NCBI GenBank assembly: GCA_045617845.1
Contig: JAZLJL010000091.1
Coordinates: 1 to 33,304 of the forward strand
Source: UBA1181 sp045617845
Lineage (GTDB): Bacteria > Bacteroidota > Bacteroidia > Bacteroidales > Paludibacteraceae
DNA: 33,304 bases
Direction of reading: 5' to 3'
Position numbers and translations under genes: made by a program. Each line of letters begins with the position of its first letter. Positions within the stretch are counted from its first letter, which is position 1. Under the pieces are notes generated by a model. It did not search any database, was not told the origin of the DNA, and saw only the letters and a program-made list of their open reading frames with translations. Below, in pieces: positions 1 through 6,980 of this stretch.

Positions 1-27
1 GGTTCCCCTCTCCTTCGGGAATCATAC

Positions 28-100
28 ACGGGAGTTGCTCAGTTGGGAGGGCACTGGTCTCCAAAACCAGGTGTGGGGTGTTCGGGCCTCTCCTTCCGTG
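28..100 (+). tRNA. tRNA-Trp (anticodon CCA)
   Basis: A cloverleaf can be drawn. The acceptor stem is 28-34 with 93-99. The D stem is 37-40 with 49-52. The anticodon stem is 54-58 with 66-70 and encloses CTCCAAA, with anticodon CCA at 61-63. The T stem is 76-80 with 88-92. The discriminator is G100, as expected for bacterial tRNA-Trp, and CCA is not encoded. Its place just before secE is the usual one in Bacteroidales, where tuf normally lies upstream. Oddities: the T stem holds a T-T mismatch (79/89), the T loop reads TTCGGGC with G where A58 is almost universal, and G-T pairs occur in the acceptor, D and T stems. Confidence 0.88.
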
Positions 101-116
101 CAATAACAGTAATGAA

Positions 117-320
117 ATGAGTGCTGTGCAGAATATTATAGATAATATTAAAGAATCATACAACGAACTTGTATATAATGTTACTTGGCCTAGTGGAAAA
201 AAATTGGTCAGCGATGCAGTAGTTGTTCTTGTTGCTTCCCTACTTATTGCCCTGGTCATATTCCTCGTGGATAAGTGTTTCGAATCGATTATGAAGTTTG
301 TTTATGACATTTTGTCTTAA
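117..320 (+). CDS. secE: Preprotein translocase subunit SecE
   Basis: This is a 67-residue protein and the essential small subunit of the SecYEG channel, which moves unfolded proteins across or into the inner membrane. The sequence shows an amphipathic N-terminal helix, the SecE-type motif NVTWPSGKKL around residues 21-30, and one hydrophobic span at about residues 34-52, the single-membrane-span form usual outside Enterobacteria. I chose the ATG at 117 because the open frame extends upstream only through the tRNA-Trp gene (first Met codon at 78, inside the tRNA). The gene starts 16 bases after the tRNA and lies 15 bases before nusG, the conserved secE-nusG order. No Shine-Dalgarno sequence is visible. 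Confidence 0.93.
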   Translation: MSAVQNIIDNIKESYNELVYNVTWPSGKKLVSDAVVVLVASLLIALVIFLVDKCFESIMKFVYDILS

Positions 321-335
321 TTAAATCCGTTAAAC

Positions 336-890
336 ATGTCTGAATCTGGAAAGAAATGGTATGTTTTACGTGCCATTAGTGGAAAGGAAAACAAGGTTCG
401 TGAATATATTGAGAGCGAAATCAATAACACGGATCTTGGTAAGTATGTCTCACAGGTAATGATTCCTACTGAGCGTGTTTATCAGGTGAGAAATGGCAAG
501 AAAATTTCTAAGGAACGTAGTTACCTTCCCGGTTATGTCTTGGTCGAGGCTGAGCTTGTCGGAGAGGTACCTCATCGTTTATCCGAGATGCCTAACGTTA
601 TTGGTTTCTTGGGTGATGGTTCCAAAAAGATTAACGAGCCAGTTCCGTTAAGACAATCTGAAGTAAATCGCATTTTGGGTCGCATCGATGAGATGGAAGA
701 GCCCGAAATCGAAATGCAAACTCCGTTCGTCGTGGGTGAGACCGTCAAGGTCACATTCGGACCTTTCAGCGGCTTTAGCGGTGTTATCGAAGAGGTTAAC
801 ATCGAACGTAAGAAGCTTAAGGTTATGGTGAAGATTTTCGGTCGTAAAACACCACTTGAGCTAGGTTTCATGCAAGTGGAAAAGGAGTGA
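336..890 (+). CDS. nusG: Transcription termination/antitermination factor NusG
   Basis: This 184-residue factor binds RNA polymerase and modulates pausing, Rho-dependent termination and transcription-translation coupling. The N-terminal NGN domain starts with KKWYVLRAISGKENKV and includes the segment SYLPGYVLVEAEL. The C-terminal KOW domain begins around residue 130, with VGETVKVTFGPFSGFSGVI. The length is normal for the family. It sits between secE and the L11-L1 ribosomal genes in the standard order, on the same transcript as far as spacing shows: 15 bases from secE and 37 bases to rplK. Confidence 0.96.
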   Translation: MSESGKKWYVLRAISGKENKVREYIESEINNTDLGKYVSQVMIPTERVYQVRNGKKISKERSYLPGYVLVEAELVGEVPHRLSEMPNVIGFLGDGSKKINEPVPLRQSEVNRILGRIDEMEEPEIEMQTPFVVGETVKVTFGPFSGFSGVIEEVNIERKKLKVMVKIFGRKTPLELGFMQVEKE

Positions 891-927
891 TTCCTTTTCA
901 ATATAATCAATTTTAATTATTAGTAAA

Positions 928-1368
928 ATGGCTAAAGAAGTTGCTGGATTTGTCAAGTTGCAAATTAAAGGTGGCGCAGCAAACCCTTCTCCCCCGGTAG
1001 GACCTGCTTTGGGTTCTAAAGGTATCAACATCATGGATTTTTGCAAGCAATTCAATGCAAGAACCCAAGATAAAGCTGGAAAAGTTTTGCCAGTTGTCAT
1101 TACTTATTACGCTGATAAATCTTTTGATTTTGTCGTTAAAACTCCTCCGGTTGCTGTTCAATTGTTGGAAATCACTAAACAAAAGAGCGGATCCGCAGAG
1201 CCTAACCGCAAAAAGATTGCAGAGATTACTTGGGAGCAGGTAAGAGCAATCGCACAAGACAAAATGACTGATTTGAACTGCTTTACAGTAGAGTCCGCTA
1301 TGACAATGGTGGCTGGTACTGCAAGAAGCATGGGTATCACCGTAAAGGGCGATTTTCCTGGTAAATAA
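928..1368 (+). CDS. rplK: 50S ribosomal protein L11
   Basis: This 146-residue protein is a component of the GTPase-associated centre of the large ribosomal subunit. It binds 23S rRNA together with the L10-L12 stalk. The start MAKEVAGFVKLQIKGGAANP, then PPVGPALGSKGINIMDFCKQFN, is the diagnostic L11 N-terminal domain. The C-terminal RNA-binding domain follows, ending in VAGTARSMGITVKG. Length is normal. It is followed after 20 bases by rplA. In many bacteria L1 represses translation of this two-gene unit by binding its leader; I did not identify such a site in the 37-base nusG-rplK gap. Confidence 0.97.
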   Translation: MAKEVAGFVKLQIKGGAANPSPPVGPALGSKGINIMDFCKQFNARTQDKAGKVLPVVITYYADKSFDFVVKTPPVAVQLLEITKQKSGSAEPNRKKIAEITWEQVRAIAQDKMTDLNCFTVESAMTMVAGTARSMGITVKGDFPGK

Positions 1369-1388
1369 TTTTTAATACTTCAATTGAA

Positions 1389-2087
1389 ATGGGTAAACTT
1401 ACAAAAAATCAAAAGTTAGCTTTAGAGAAGGTTGAAGCAGGAAAATCTTACTCTTTAAAGGAAGCTTCAGCTTTGGTGAAAGAAATCACCACTACAAAGT
1501 TCGACGCTTCTATTGATATTGATGTTCGCTTGGGTGTAGATCCAAGAAAGGCAAACCAAATGGTTCGTGGCGTAGTTTCATTGCCTGCTGGTACAGGAAA
1601 GTCTGTTAGGGTTTTGGCCCTCTGTACTCCTGATGCTGAGGCTGATGCAAAGGCTGCTGGAGCTGACTACGTTGGTCTTGATGAGTATATCGAAAAGATT
1701 AAAGGTGGTTGGACAGATGTTGATGTAATCATTACTATGCCTTCTATCATGGGTAAAATCGGTGCTCTCGGTAGAGTGTTGGGTCCTCGTGGCTTGATGC
1801 CAAACCCTAAGAGCGGTACTGTTACTAATGAAGTTGGTAAGGCTGTTAAAGAGGTTAAACAAGGAAAGATTGATTTCAAAGTTGATAAAAGTGGTATCGT
1901 TCATACTTCTATCGGTAAAGCTTCTTTTACCCCAGAACAGATTTTTGAAAATGCCAAGGCTTTCATCGACATGTTGAATAAGTTGAAACCTACTACTTCT
2001 AAAGGTGTCTATATTAAGAGCATCTTCCTTTCGAGTACTATGAGTCTGGGTATTAAAATTGACCCTAAAACAGTTGATGAAATTTAA
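1389..2087 (+). CDS. rplA: 50S ribosomal protein L1
   Basis: This 232-residue protein of the L1 stalk of the ribosome helps release deacylated tRNA and in many bacteria acts as translational repressor of its own operon. Family signatures are visible: FDASIDIDVRLGVDPRKANQ near the N-terminus, and the segment KIGALGRVLGPRGLMPNPKS followed by GTVT in the middle. Length is that of typical bacterial L1. It sits between rplK (20 bases upstream) and rplJ (11 bases downstream). The very short gap to rplJ leaves no room for the structured L10 leader seen in enteric bacteria. Confidence 0.97.
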   Translation: MGKLTKNQKLALEKVEAGKSYSLKEASALVKEITTTKFDASIDIDVRLGVDPRKANQMVRGVVSLPAGTGKSVRVLALCTPDAEADAKAAGADYVGLDEYIEKIKGGWTDVDVIITMPSIMGKIGALGRVLGPRGLMPNPKSGTVTNEVGKAVKEVKQGKIDFKVDKSGIVHTSIGKASFTPEQIFENAKAFIDMLNKLKPTTSKGVYIKSIFLSSTMSLGIKIDPKTVDEI

Positions 2088-2098
2088 TATTTTGGAAC

Positions 2099-2617
2099 AT
2101 GAAAAAGGAAGATAAAGGTGCTGTTATAGAACAGATTTTTGATAATCTCAATCAATATTCTCACTTCTACATCGCTGATGCTGCTGGCTTGACTGCCGAC
2201 CTTACTAGCGATTTGAGACGTGCTTGCTTTAACAAGGAGATTAAGCTTTTTGTCGTTAAGAACACTTTGCTTAAGAAGGCTTTGGAACGTAAGGGTGATT
2301 TTTCTCCTTTGTTCGATAGCTTGAATGGTCCTTCAGCATTGCTCCTTTCTAATACGGGTAATGCTCCTGCGAAATTAATCAAGGAGTTCAGCGCTAAGAA
2401 CCCTCTTGCTAAGCCAGCCCTTAAAGCTGCTTATGTCGAGGAGAGCTTCTATGTTGGAGCTGATCAATTGGACGCTTTGGTAAGCATCAAGAGCAAGAAC
2501 GAGCTTATTGGAGATATCATCTCATTGTTGCAATCACCTGCGAAGAACGTTATTTCCGCTCTTCAATCCGGAGGTTCAACTATTCACGGCGTGTTAAAAA
2601 CACTTTCCGAAAGATAA
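2099..2617 (+). CDS. rplJ: 50S ribosomal protein L10
   Basis: This 172-residue protein is the base of the ribosomal stalk. It binds 23S rRNA with its N-terminal domain and carries L7/L12 dimers on its C-terminal helix. The start MKKEDKGAVIEQIFDNLNQY is followed by the L10 core around FVVKNTLLKKALERKG, and by a helical tail with NVISALQSGGSTIHGVLKTL, which would hold the L12 dimers. It begins 11 bases after rplA and ends 46 bases before rplL, its stalk partner. No alternative start competes. Confidence 0.96.
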   Translation: MKKEDKGAVIEQIFDNLNQYSHFYIADAAGLTADLTSDLRRACFNKEIKLFVVKNTLLKKALERKGDFSPLFDSLNGPSALLLSNTGNAPAKLIKEFSAKNPLAKPALKAAYVEESFYVGADQLDALVSIKSKNELIGDIISLLQSPAKNVISALQSGGSTIHGVLKTLSER

Positions 2618-2663
2618 TTTTTAATAGTTAATAGATTATAAACATTTTTAATAGATAAATAAA

Positions 2664-3038
2664 ATGGCAGATTTGAAAGCTTTTGCAGAACAATTAGTTA
2701 ACTTGACAGTTAAAGAAGTTAATGAACTTGCTGAAATTTTGAAAAACGAGTACGGAATCGAACCTGCTGCTGCAGCTGTTGCTGTTGCTGCTCCTGCTGC
2801 TGGTGGCGCTGCCGCTGCTGAGGAGAAGTCTTCTTTCGACGTAATCTTGAAATCAGCTGGTGCTAACAAGTTGGCTATCGTTAAGTTAGTTAAGGAGTTG
2901 ACTGGTCTTGGTTTGAAAGAGGCTAAGGACATGGTTGACGGTGCTCCTAGTGCTATTAAGGAAGGTATCGCTAAAGCTGATGCTGAAGGTCTTAAGAAAC
3001 AACTCGAAGAGGCTGGAGCTGAAGTTGAACTTAAATAG
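2664..3038 (+). CDS. rplL: 50S ribosomal protein L7/L12
   Basis: This 124-residue acidic stalk protein is present in several copies per ribosome and recruits translational GTPases. The N-terminal dimerisation helices begin MADLKAFAEQLVNLTVKEV. The flexible hinge at about residues 33-53 is unusually rich in Ala, Pro and Val and is encoded by a GCT-rich stretch. The globular C-terminal domain contains LVKELTGLGLKEAKDMVDGA, the factor-binding surface. The hinge explains the repetitive look of bases 2763-2820. It is followed by a strong hairpin before rpoB, a natural place to separate the high ribosomal protein output from the lower polymerase output. Confidence 0.97.
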   Translation: MADLKAFAEQLVNLTVKEVNELAEILKNEYGIEPAAAAVAVAAPAAGGAAAAEEKSSFDVILKSAGANKLAIVKLVKELTGLGLKEAKDMVDGAPSAIKEGIAKADAEGLKKQLEEAGAEVELK

Positions 3039-3041
3039 TAC

Positions 3042-3098
3042 AGGTTCTGGTAACAGAACTTTGGTTTAGAACCTTTTATCAAGGTTCTAAACCTTTTT
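3042..3098 (+). terminator. Hairpin terminator/attenuator between rplL and rpoB
   Basis: A perfect 11-base-pair stem, 3063-3073 with 3083-3093 around a 9-base loop, is followed by five T (3094-3098). This is an intrinsic terminator structure. Just upstream, 3043-3049 pairs with 3054-3060 as a smaller hairpin. The arms are related in sequence (GGTTCT and AGAAC repeated), so alternative pairings 3042-3048 with 3068-3074 and 3055-3062 with 3081-3088 are possible. As rpoB lies 42 bases on with no convincing promoter between, the element is more likely a partial terminator than a full stop. E. coli also has an attenuator at this position. Confidence 0.85.
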
Positions 3099-3140
3099 AT
3101 GTCTATATTCTTTTTTGAGTTCACTTAATATCTTCGATAA

Positions 3141-6100
3141 ATGTCATCTATTGAAAACAATCAGAGAGTTAGTTTTGCCTCTGTTAAGAAACCGTTCCCT
3201 TATCCGGATTTCCTTGAGGTGCAATTAAAGTCTTTTAGGGATTTCTTCCAATTGGACACCCCTCCTGAACAAAGGAAAAACGAGGGAATGTACAAGGTAT
3301 TCGCCGAGAATTTCCCGATCGCTGATACACGTAATAATTTCGTCCTTGAATTCTTGGACTATTATATCGATCCTTCCCGTTATTCTATTGACGAGTGTAT
3401 CGAAAGGGGCCTTACTTATTGCGTTCCTTTGAAGGCTAAATTGAAATTATATTGTACTGATCCTGACCATGAGGATTTTGAGACAATTATCCAAGATGTC
3501 TATTTGGGTCAAATCCCTTATATGACTGATAAAGGAACTTTTGTCATTAATGGTGCTGAGCGCGTCGTCGTTTCCCAGTTGCATCGTTCCCCTGGCGTTT
3601 TCTTCGGCCAGAGCATGCATGCTAACGGTACTAAGTTGTATTCCGCTCGTATCATTCCGTTCAAAGGTTCTTGGATCGAATTCGCTACTGACATTAATAA
3701 CGTCATGTACGCTTATATCGACCGTAAGAAGAAATTACCGGTTACTACGCTTTTGCGTGCCATCGGATATGAAAGTGATAAAGATATTCTTGAAATATTC
3801 GGCTTAGCTGAGGAGGTTAAGGTTTCCAAGGCTGCCTTGAAGAAAGTGGAGGGTCGTAAACTCGCCGCTCGTGTCTTGAAGGCTTGGGTCGAGGATTTCG
3901 TAGATGAAGATACTGGTGAGGTCGTTTCCATCGAACGTCATGAGGTCGTTATCGATCGTGAGACTGTCTTGGAGAAGGATCACCTCCAAATGATTCTCGA
4001 TTCTGGTGTCCAGACGATTTTGCTCCACAAGGAGGATCAAAATCTTTCCGATTACGAGATCATCTATAATACTTTACAAAAAGATTCCAGCAACTCCGAG
4101 AAGGAGGCTGTTTATTATATTTATCGTCAACTTCGTAACGCTGAGCCTGCCGATGAAAACGCGGCTCGTGAGGTAATCCAAAGCTTGTTCTTCTCTGAGA
4201 AGCGCTATGACTTGGGCGAGGTCGGACGTTATCGTATCAACAAGAAATTGGGTCTTAAGACCGAAATGAATGTTGGTGTCCTTACTAATGAGGATATCAT
4301 CGAGATCATCAAGTACTTGATCCAATTGATTAATTCCAAAGCTGACGTCGATGATATCGACCACTTGAGTAACCGTCGTGTTCGTACCGTCGGTGAACAA
4401 TTGTATAACCAGTTCGGCGTCGGTCTTGCCAGAATGGCAAGGACTATTCGTGAACGTATGAACGTCCGCGATAATGAGGTGTTCACTCCAATTGATTTGA
4501 TTAACGCGAAGACTATCTCTTCTGTTATCAATTCTTTCTTTGGAACGAATGCCCTTTCTCAGTTCATGGATCAAACGAACCCATTGGCTGAGATCACTCA
4601 CAAACGTCGTCTTTCCGCATTAGGTCCTGGTGGTTTGTCCCGTGAACGTGCCGGTTTCGAGGTACGTGACGTACACTATACCCACTATGGTCGTCTCTGT
4701 CCTATCGAGACTCCTGAAGGTCCTAACATCGGTTTGATTTCTTCTTTGTGCGTTTACGCTAAGATCAACGATCTTGGATTTATCGAGACTCCTTATCGTA
4801 TCGTTAAGGATGGTAAGGCTGATATTTCCGAGAACGGTGTTCAGTATATGACAGCTGAGGAGGAAGAGGGTAAGATCATCGCTCAAGGTAATGCTGAGTT
4901 GGATGAGAATGGTAACTTCGTTTCCGACAAGGTTAAGGCACGTAAGGAAGGTGACTTCCCTGTCGTAGCTCCTTCCGAGTTGGAGTTGATGGATGTTGCT
5001 CCTGCCCAAATCGCCTCTATCGCCGCTTCTTTGATTCCGTTCCTCGAGCATGATGATGCTAACCGTGCGTTGATGGGATCTAACATGATGCGTCAGGCTG
5101 TTCCTTTGTTGAGAACTGAATCTCCTATCGTAGGTACGGGTATTGAAGGCCAATTGGTACGCGATTCTCGTACTCAAATCGCCGCTGAGGGCGCAGGTGT
5201 CGTTGAGTTCGTTGACGCCAGTGTCATTAAGGTACGTTACGACAGAACGGAGGATGAGGAGTTCGTCAACTTCGATTCTTCTCTTAAGGAATATAGAATC
5301 CCTAAGTTTAGAAAGACTAACCAAAGCACTACTATCGACTTGCGTCCTATCGTTACTCGTGGCCAACGTGTCGAGAAGGGTCAAATCATGACTGAGGGTT
5401 ACTCTACTCAAAACGGTGAGTTGGCTATCGGTAAGAACCTTCTTGTTGCCTTCATGCCTTGGAAGGGTTACAACTATGAGGATGCGATCGTTATCAATGA
5501 AAAGGTTTGTAAATACGATATTTTCACTTCTGTACACGTCGACGAATATCAGTTGGAGGTTCGTGAAACGAAACGTGGTATGGAGGAACTTACCGCTGAT
5601 ATCCCTAACGTGAGTGAGGACGCTACCCGTAACTTGGATGAGAATGGTATTATCCGTGTGGGTGCATTTGTTGAGCCTGGTGATATCTTGATCGGTAAGA
5701 TTACACCTAAGGGTGAGTCTGACCCTTCTCCTGAGGAGAAGTTGCTCCGCGCTATCTTCGGTGATAAGGCCGGTGATGTGAAGGACGCTTCTTTGAAGGC
5801 AACTCCTTCTTTGAGGGGTGTCGTAGTGGACAAGAGATTGTTCTCTAAGGCTATGAAGACTCGTAAGTCCCGTATGAGTGATAAGGCTATCCTTCCAAAG
5901 ATCGAGGAGGAGTTCACTGAAAAGGCTAATGAGTTGAAGGCTATTCTCGTCGATAAGCTTCAGGTTTTGACGAGCGGCAAGACTTCTCAAGGTGTGAAGG
6001 ATTTCTTGGGTGCTGACGTCATCGCTAAGGGTGCGAAGTTCTCTAAGAAAGTTTTGGAGGAGATCGATTATACTACTGTACAATTGAGTAAATGGACTTC

Positions 6101-6953
6101 TGATGCCCATAAGAACGATATGATCCATGACTTGATCATGAACTATATCAGGAAATATAAGGAATTGGATGCTGTCAATAAACGTAAGAAGTTCAACGTC
6201 ATGATTGGTGATGAGCTTCCTGCCGGAATTGTACAATTGGTTAAGGTTTATATCGCTAAGAAACGTAAGATCCGTGTGGGTGATAAGATGGCAGGTCGTC
6301 ACGGTAACAAGGGTATCGTGTCACGTATCGTTAGACAAGAGGATATGCCATTCTTGCCGGATGGTACTCCAGTCGACATCGTGTTGAATCCGTTGGGTGT
6401 GCCTTCCCGTATGAACTTGGGTCAGATCTTCGAGACCGTCCTTGGATGGGCTGGTATGAAGTTAGGCCATAAGTTCGCTACTCCTATCTTTGATGGAGCC
6501 ACTTTGGATGATTTGAATAAGTGGACTGACAAGGCTGGCCTTCCAAGATATGGTAAGACTTACTTGTGTGATGGTGGTACGGGTGAACAATTCGACCAAC
6601 CTGCAACAGTCGGTGTCATCTATATGTTGAAGTTGGGCCACATGGTCGACGATAAGATGCATGCTCGTTCTATCGGTCCTTACTCGTTGATTACTCAACA
6701 ACCTCTTGGTGGTAAGGCTCAGTTCGGAGGTCAACGTTTCGGAGAGATGGAGGTTTGGGCACTCGAGGCATTCGGTGCATCCCATATTCTTCAAGAGATT
6801 TTGACTATCAAGTCTGATGATGTTACTGGCCGTGCCCGCGCTTACGAGTCTATCGTTAAGGGCGAACCAATGCCACCTGCTGGTATCCCTGAGTCTTTGA
6901 ACGTGTTGTTGCACGAGTTGAGAGGTTTGGGCTTGAGTATAACTCTTGATTAA
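3141..6953 (+). CDS. rpoB: DNA-directed RNA polymerase subunit beta
   Basis: This 1270-residue subunit, the size usual in Bacteroides, forms one side of the polymerase catalytic cleft. Visible hallmarks are GAERVVVSQLHRSPGVFF in the N-terminal half, the rifampicin-binding region FMDQTNPLAEITHKRRLSAL at about residues 477-496, the conserved HYGRLCPIETPEGPNIGLIS, the nucleotide-binding segment GDKMAGRHGNKGIVS, and the C-terminal GGKAQFGGQRFGEMEVWALE. The residues most often altered in rifampicin resistance (Q513, D516, H526, R529 and S531 in E. coli numbering) are all wild type. rpoC follows after 27 bases. The strong codon bias, with many CGT, AAG and TTG codons, matches high expression. Confidence 0.98.
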   Translation: MSSIENNQRVSFASVKKPFPYPDFLEVQLKSFRDFFQLDTPPEQRKNEGMYKVFAENFPIADTRNNFVLEFLDYYIDPSRYSIDECIERGLTYCVPLKAKLKLYCTDPDHEDFETIIQDVYLGQIPYMTDKGTFVINGAERVVVSQLHRSPGVFFGQSMHANGTKLYSARIIPFKGSWIEFATDINNVMYAYIDRKKKLPVTTLLRAIGYESDKDILEIFGLAEEVKVSKAALKKVEGRKLAARVLKAWVEDFVDEDTGEVVSIERHEVVIDRETVLEKDHLQMILDSGVQTILLHKEDQNLSDYEIIYNTLQKDSSNSEKEAVYYIYRQLRNAEPADENAAREVIQSLFFSEKRYDLGEVGRYRINKKLGLKTEMNVGVLTNEDIIEIIKYLIQLINSKADVDDIDHLSNRRVRTVGEQLYNQFGVGLARMARTIRERMNVRDNEVFTPIDLINAKTISSVINSFFGTNALSQFMDQTNPLAEITHKRRLSALGPGGLSRERAGFEVRDVHYTHYGRLCPIETPEGPNIGLISSLCVYAKINDLGFIETPYRIVKDGKADISENGVQYMTAEEEEGKIIAQGNAELDENGNFVSDKVKARKEGDFPVVAPSELELMDVAPAQIASIAASLIPFLEHDDANRALMGSNMMRQAVPLLRTESPIVGTGIEGQLVRDSRTQIAAEGAGVVEFVDASVIKVRYDRTEDEEFVNFDSSLKEYRIPKFRKTNQSTTIDLRPIVTRGQRVEKGQIMTEGYSTQNGELAIGKNLLVAFMPWKGYNYEDAIVINEKVCKYDIFTSVHVDEYQLEVRETKRGMEELTADIPNVSEDATRNLDENGIIRVGAFVEPGDILIGKITPKGESDPSPEEKLLRAIFGDKAGDVKDASLKATPSLRGVVVDKRLFSKAMKTRKSRMSDKAILPKIEEEFTEKANELKAILVDKLQVLTSGKTSQGVKDFLGADVIAKGAKFSKKVLEEIDYTTVQLSKWTSDAHKNDMIHDLIMNYIRKYKELDAVNKRKKFNVMIGDELPAGIVQLVKVYIAKKRKIRVGDKMAGRHGNKGIVSRIVRQEDMPFLPDGTPVDIVLNPLGVPSRMNLGQIFETVLGWAGMKLGHKFATPIFDGATLDDLNKWTDKAGLPRYGKTYLCDGGTGEQFDQPATVGVIYMLKLGHMVDDKMHARSIGPYSLITQQPLGGKAQFGGQRFGEMEVWALEAFGASHILQEILTIKSDDVTGRARAYESIVKGEPMPPAGIPESLNVLLHELRGLGLSITLD

Positions 6954-6980
6954 TTAGTATAACTCTTTTCAATATATAAT

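Noticed and set aside
2763..2820. GCT/GTT-rich repetitive stretch that looks like a microsatellite
   Set aside because: It encodes the Ala-rich hinge of L7/L12, a normal feature of the protein.
3129..3136. TATCTTCG before rpoB as a -7 promoter element
   Set aside because: It ends only four bases before the ATG, so the transcript would begin inside the gene; no TTTG is correctly spaced.
4620..6302. A 560-codon open frame antisense to rpoB
   Set aside because: It mirrors the strongly biased codons of rpoB, has no start signal and no recognisable protein pattern; the sense strand is a certain gene.
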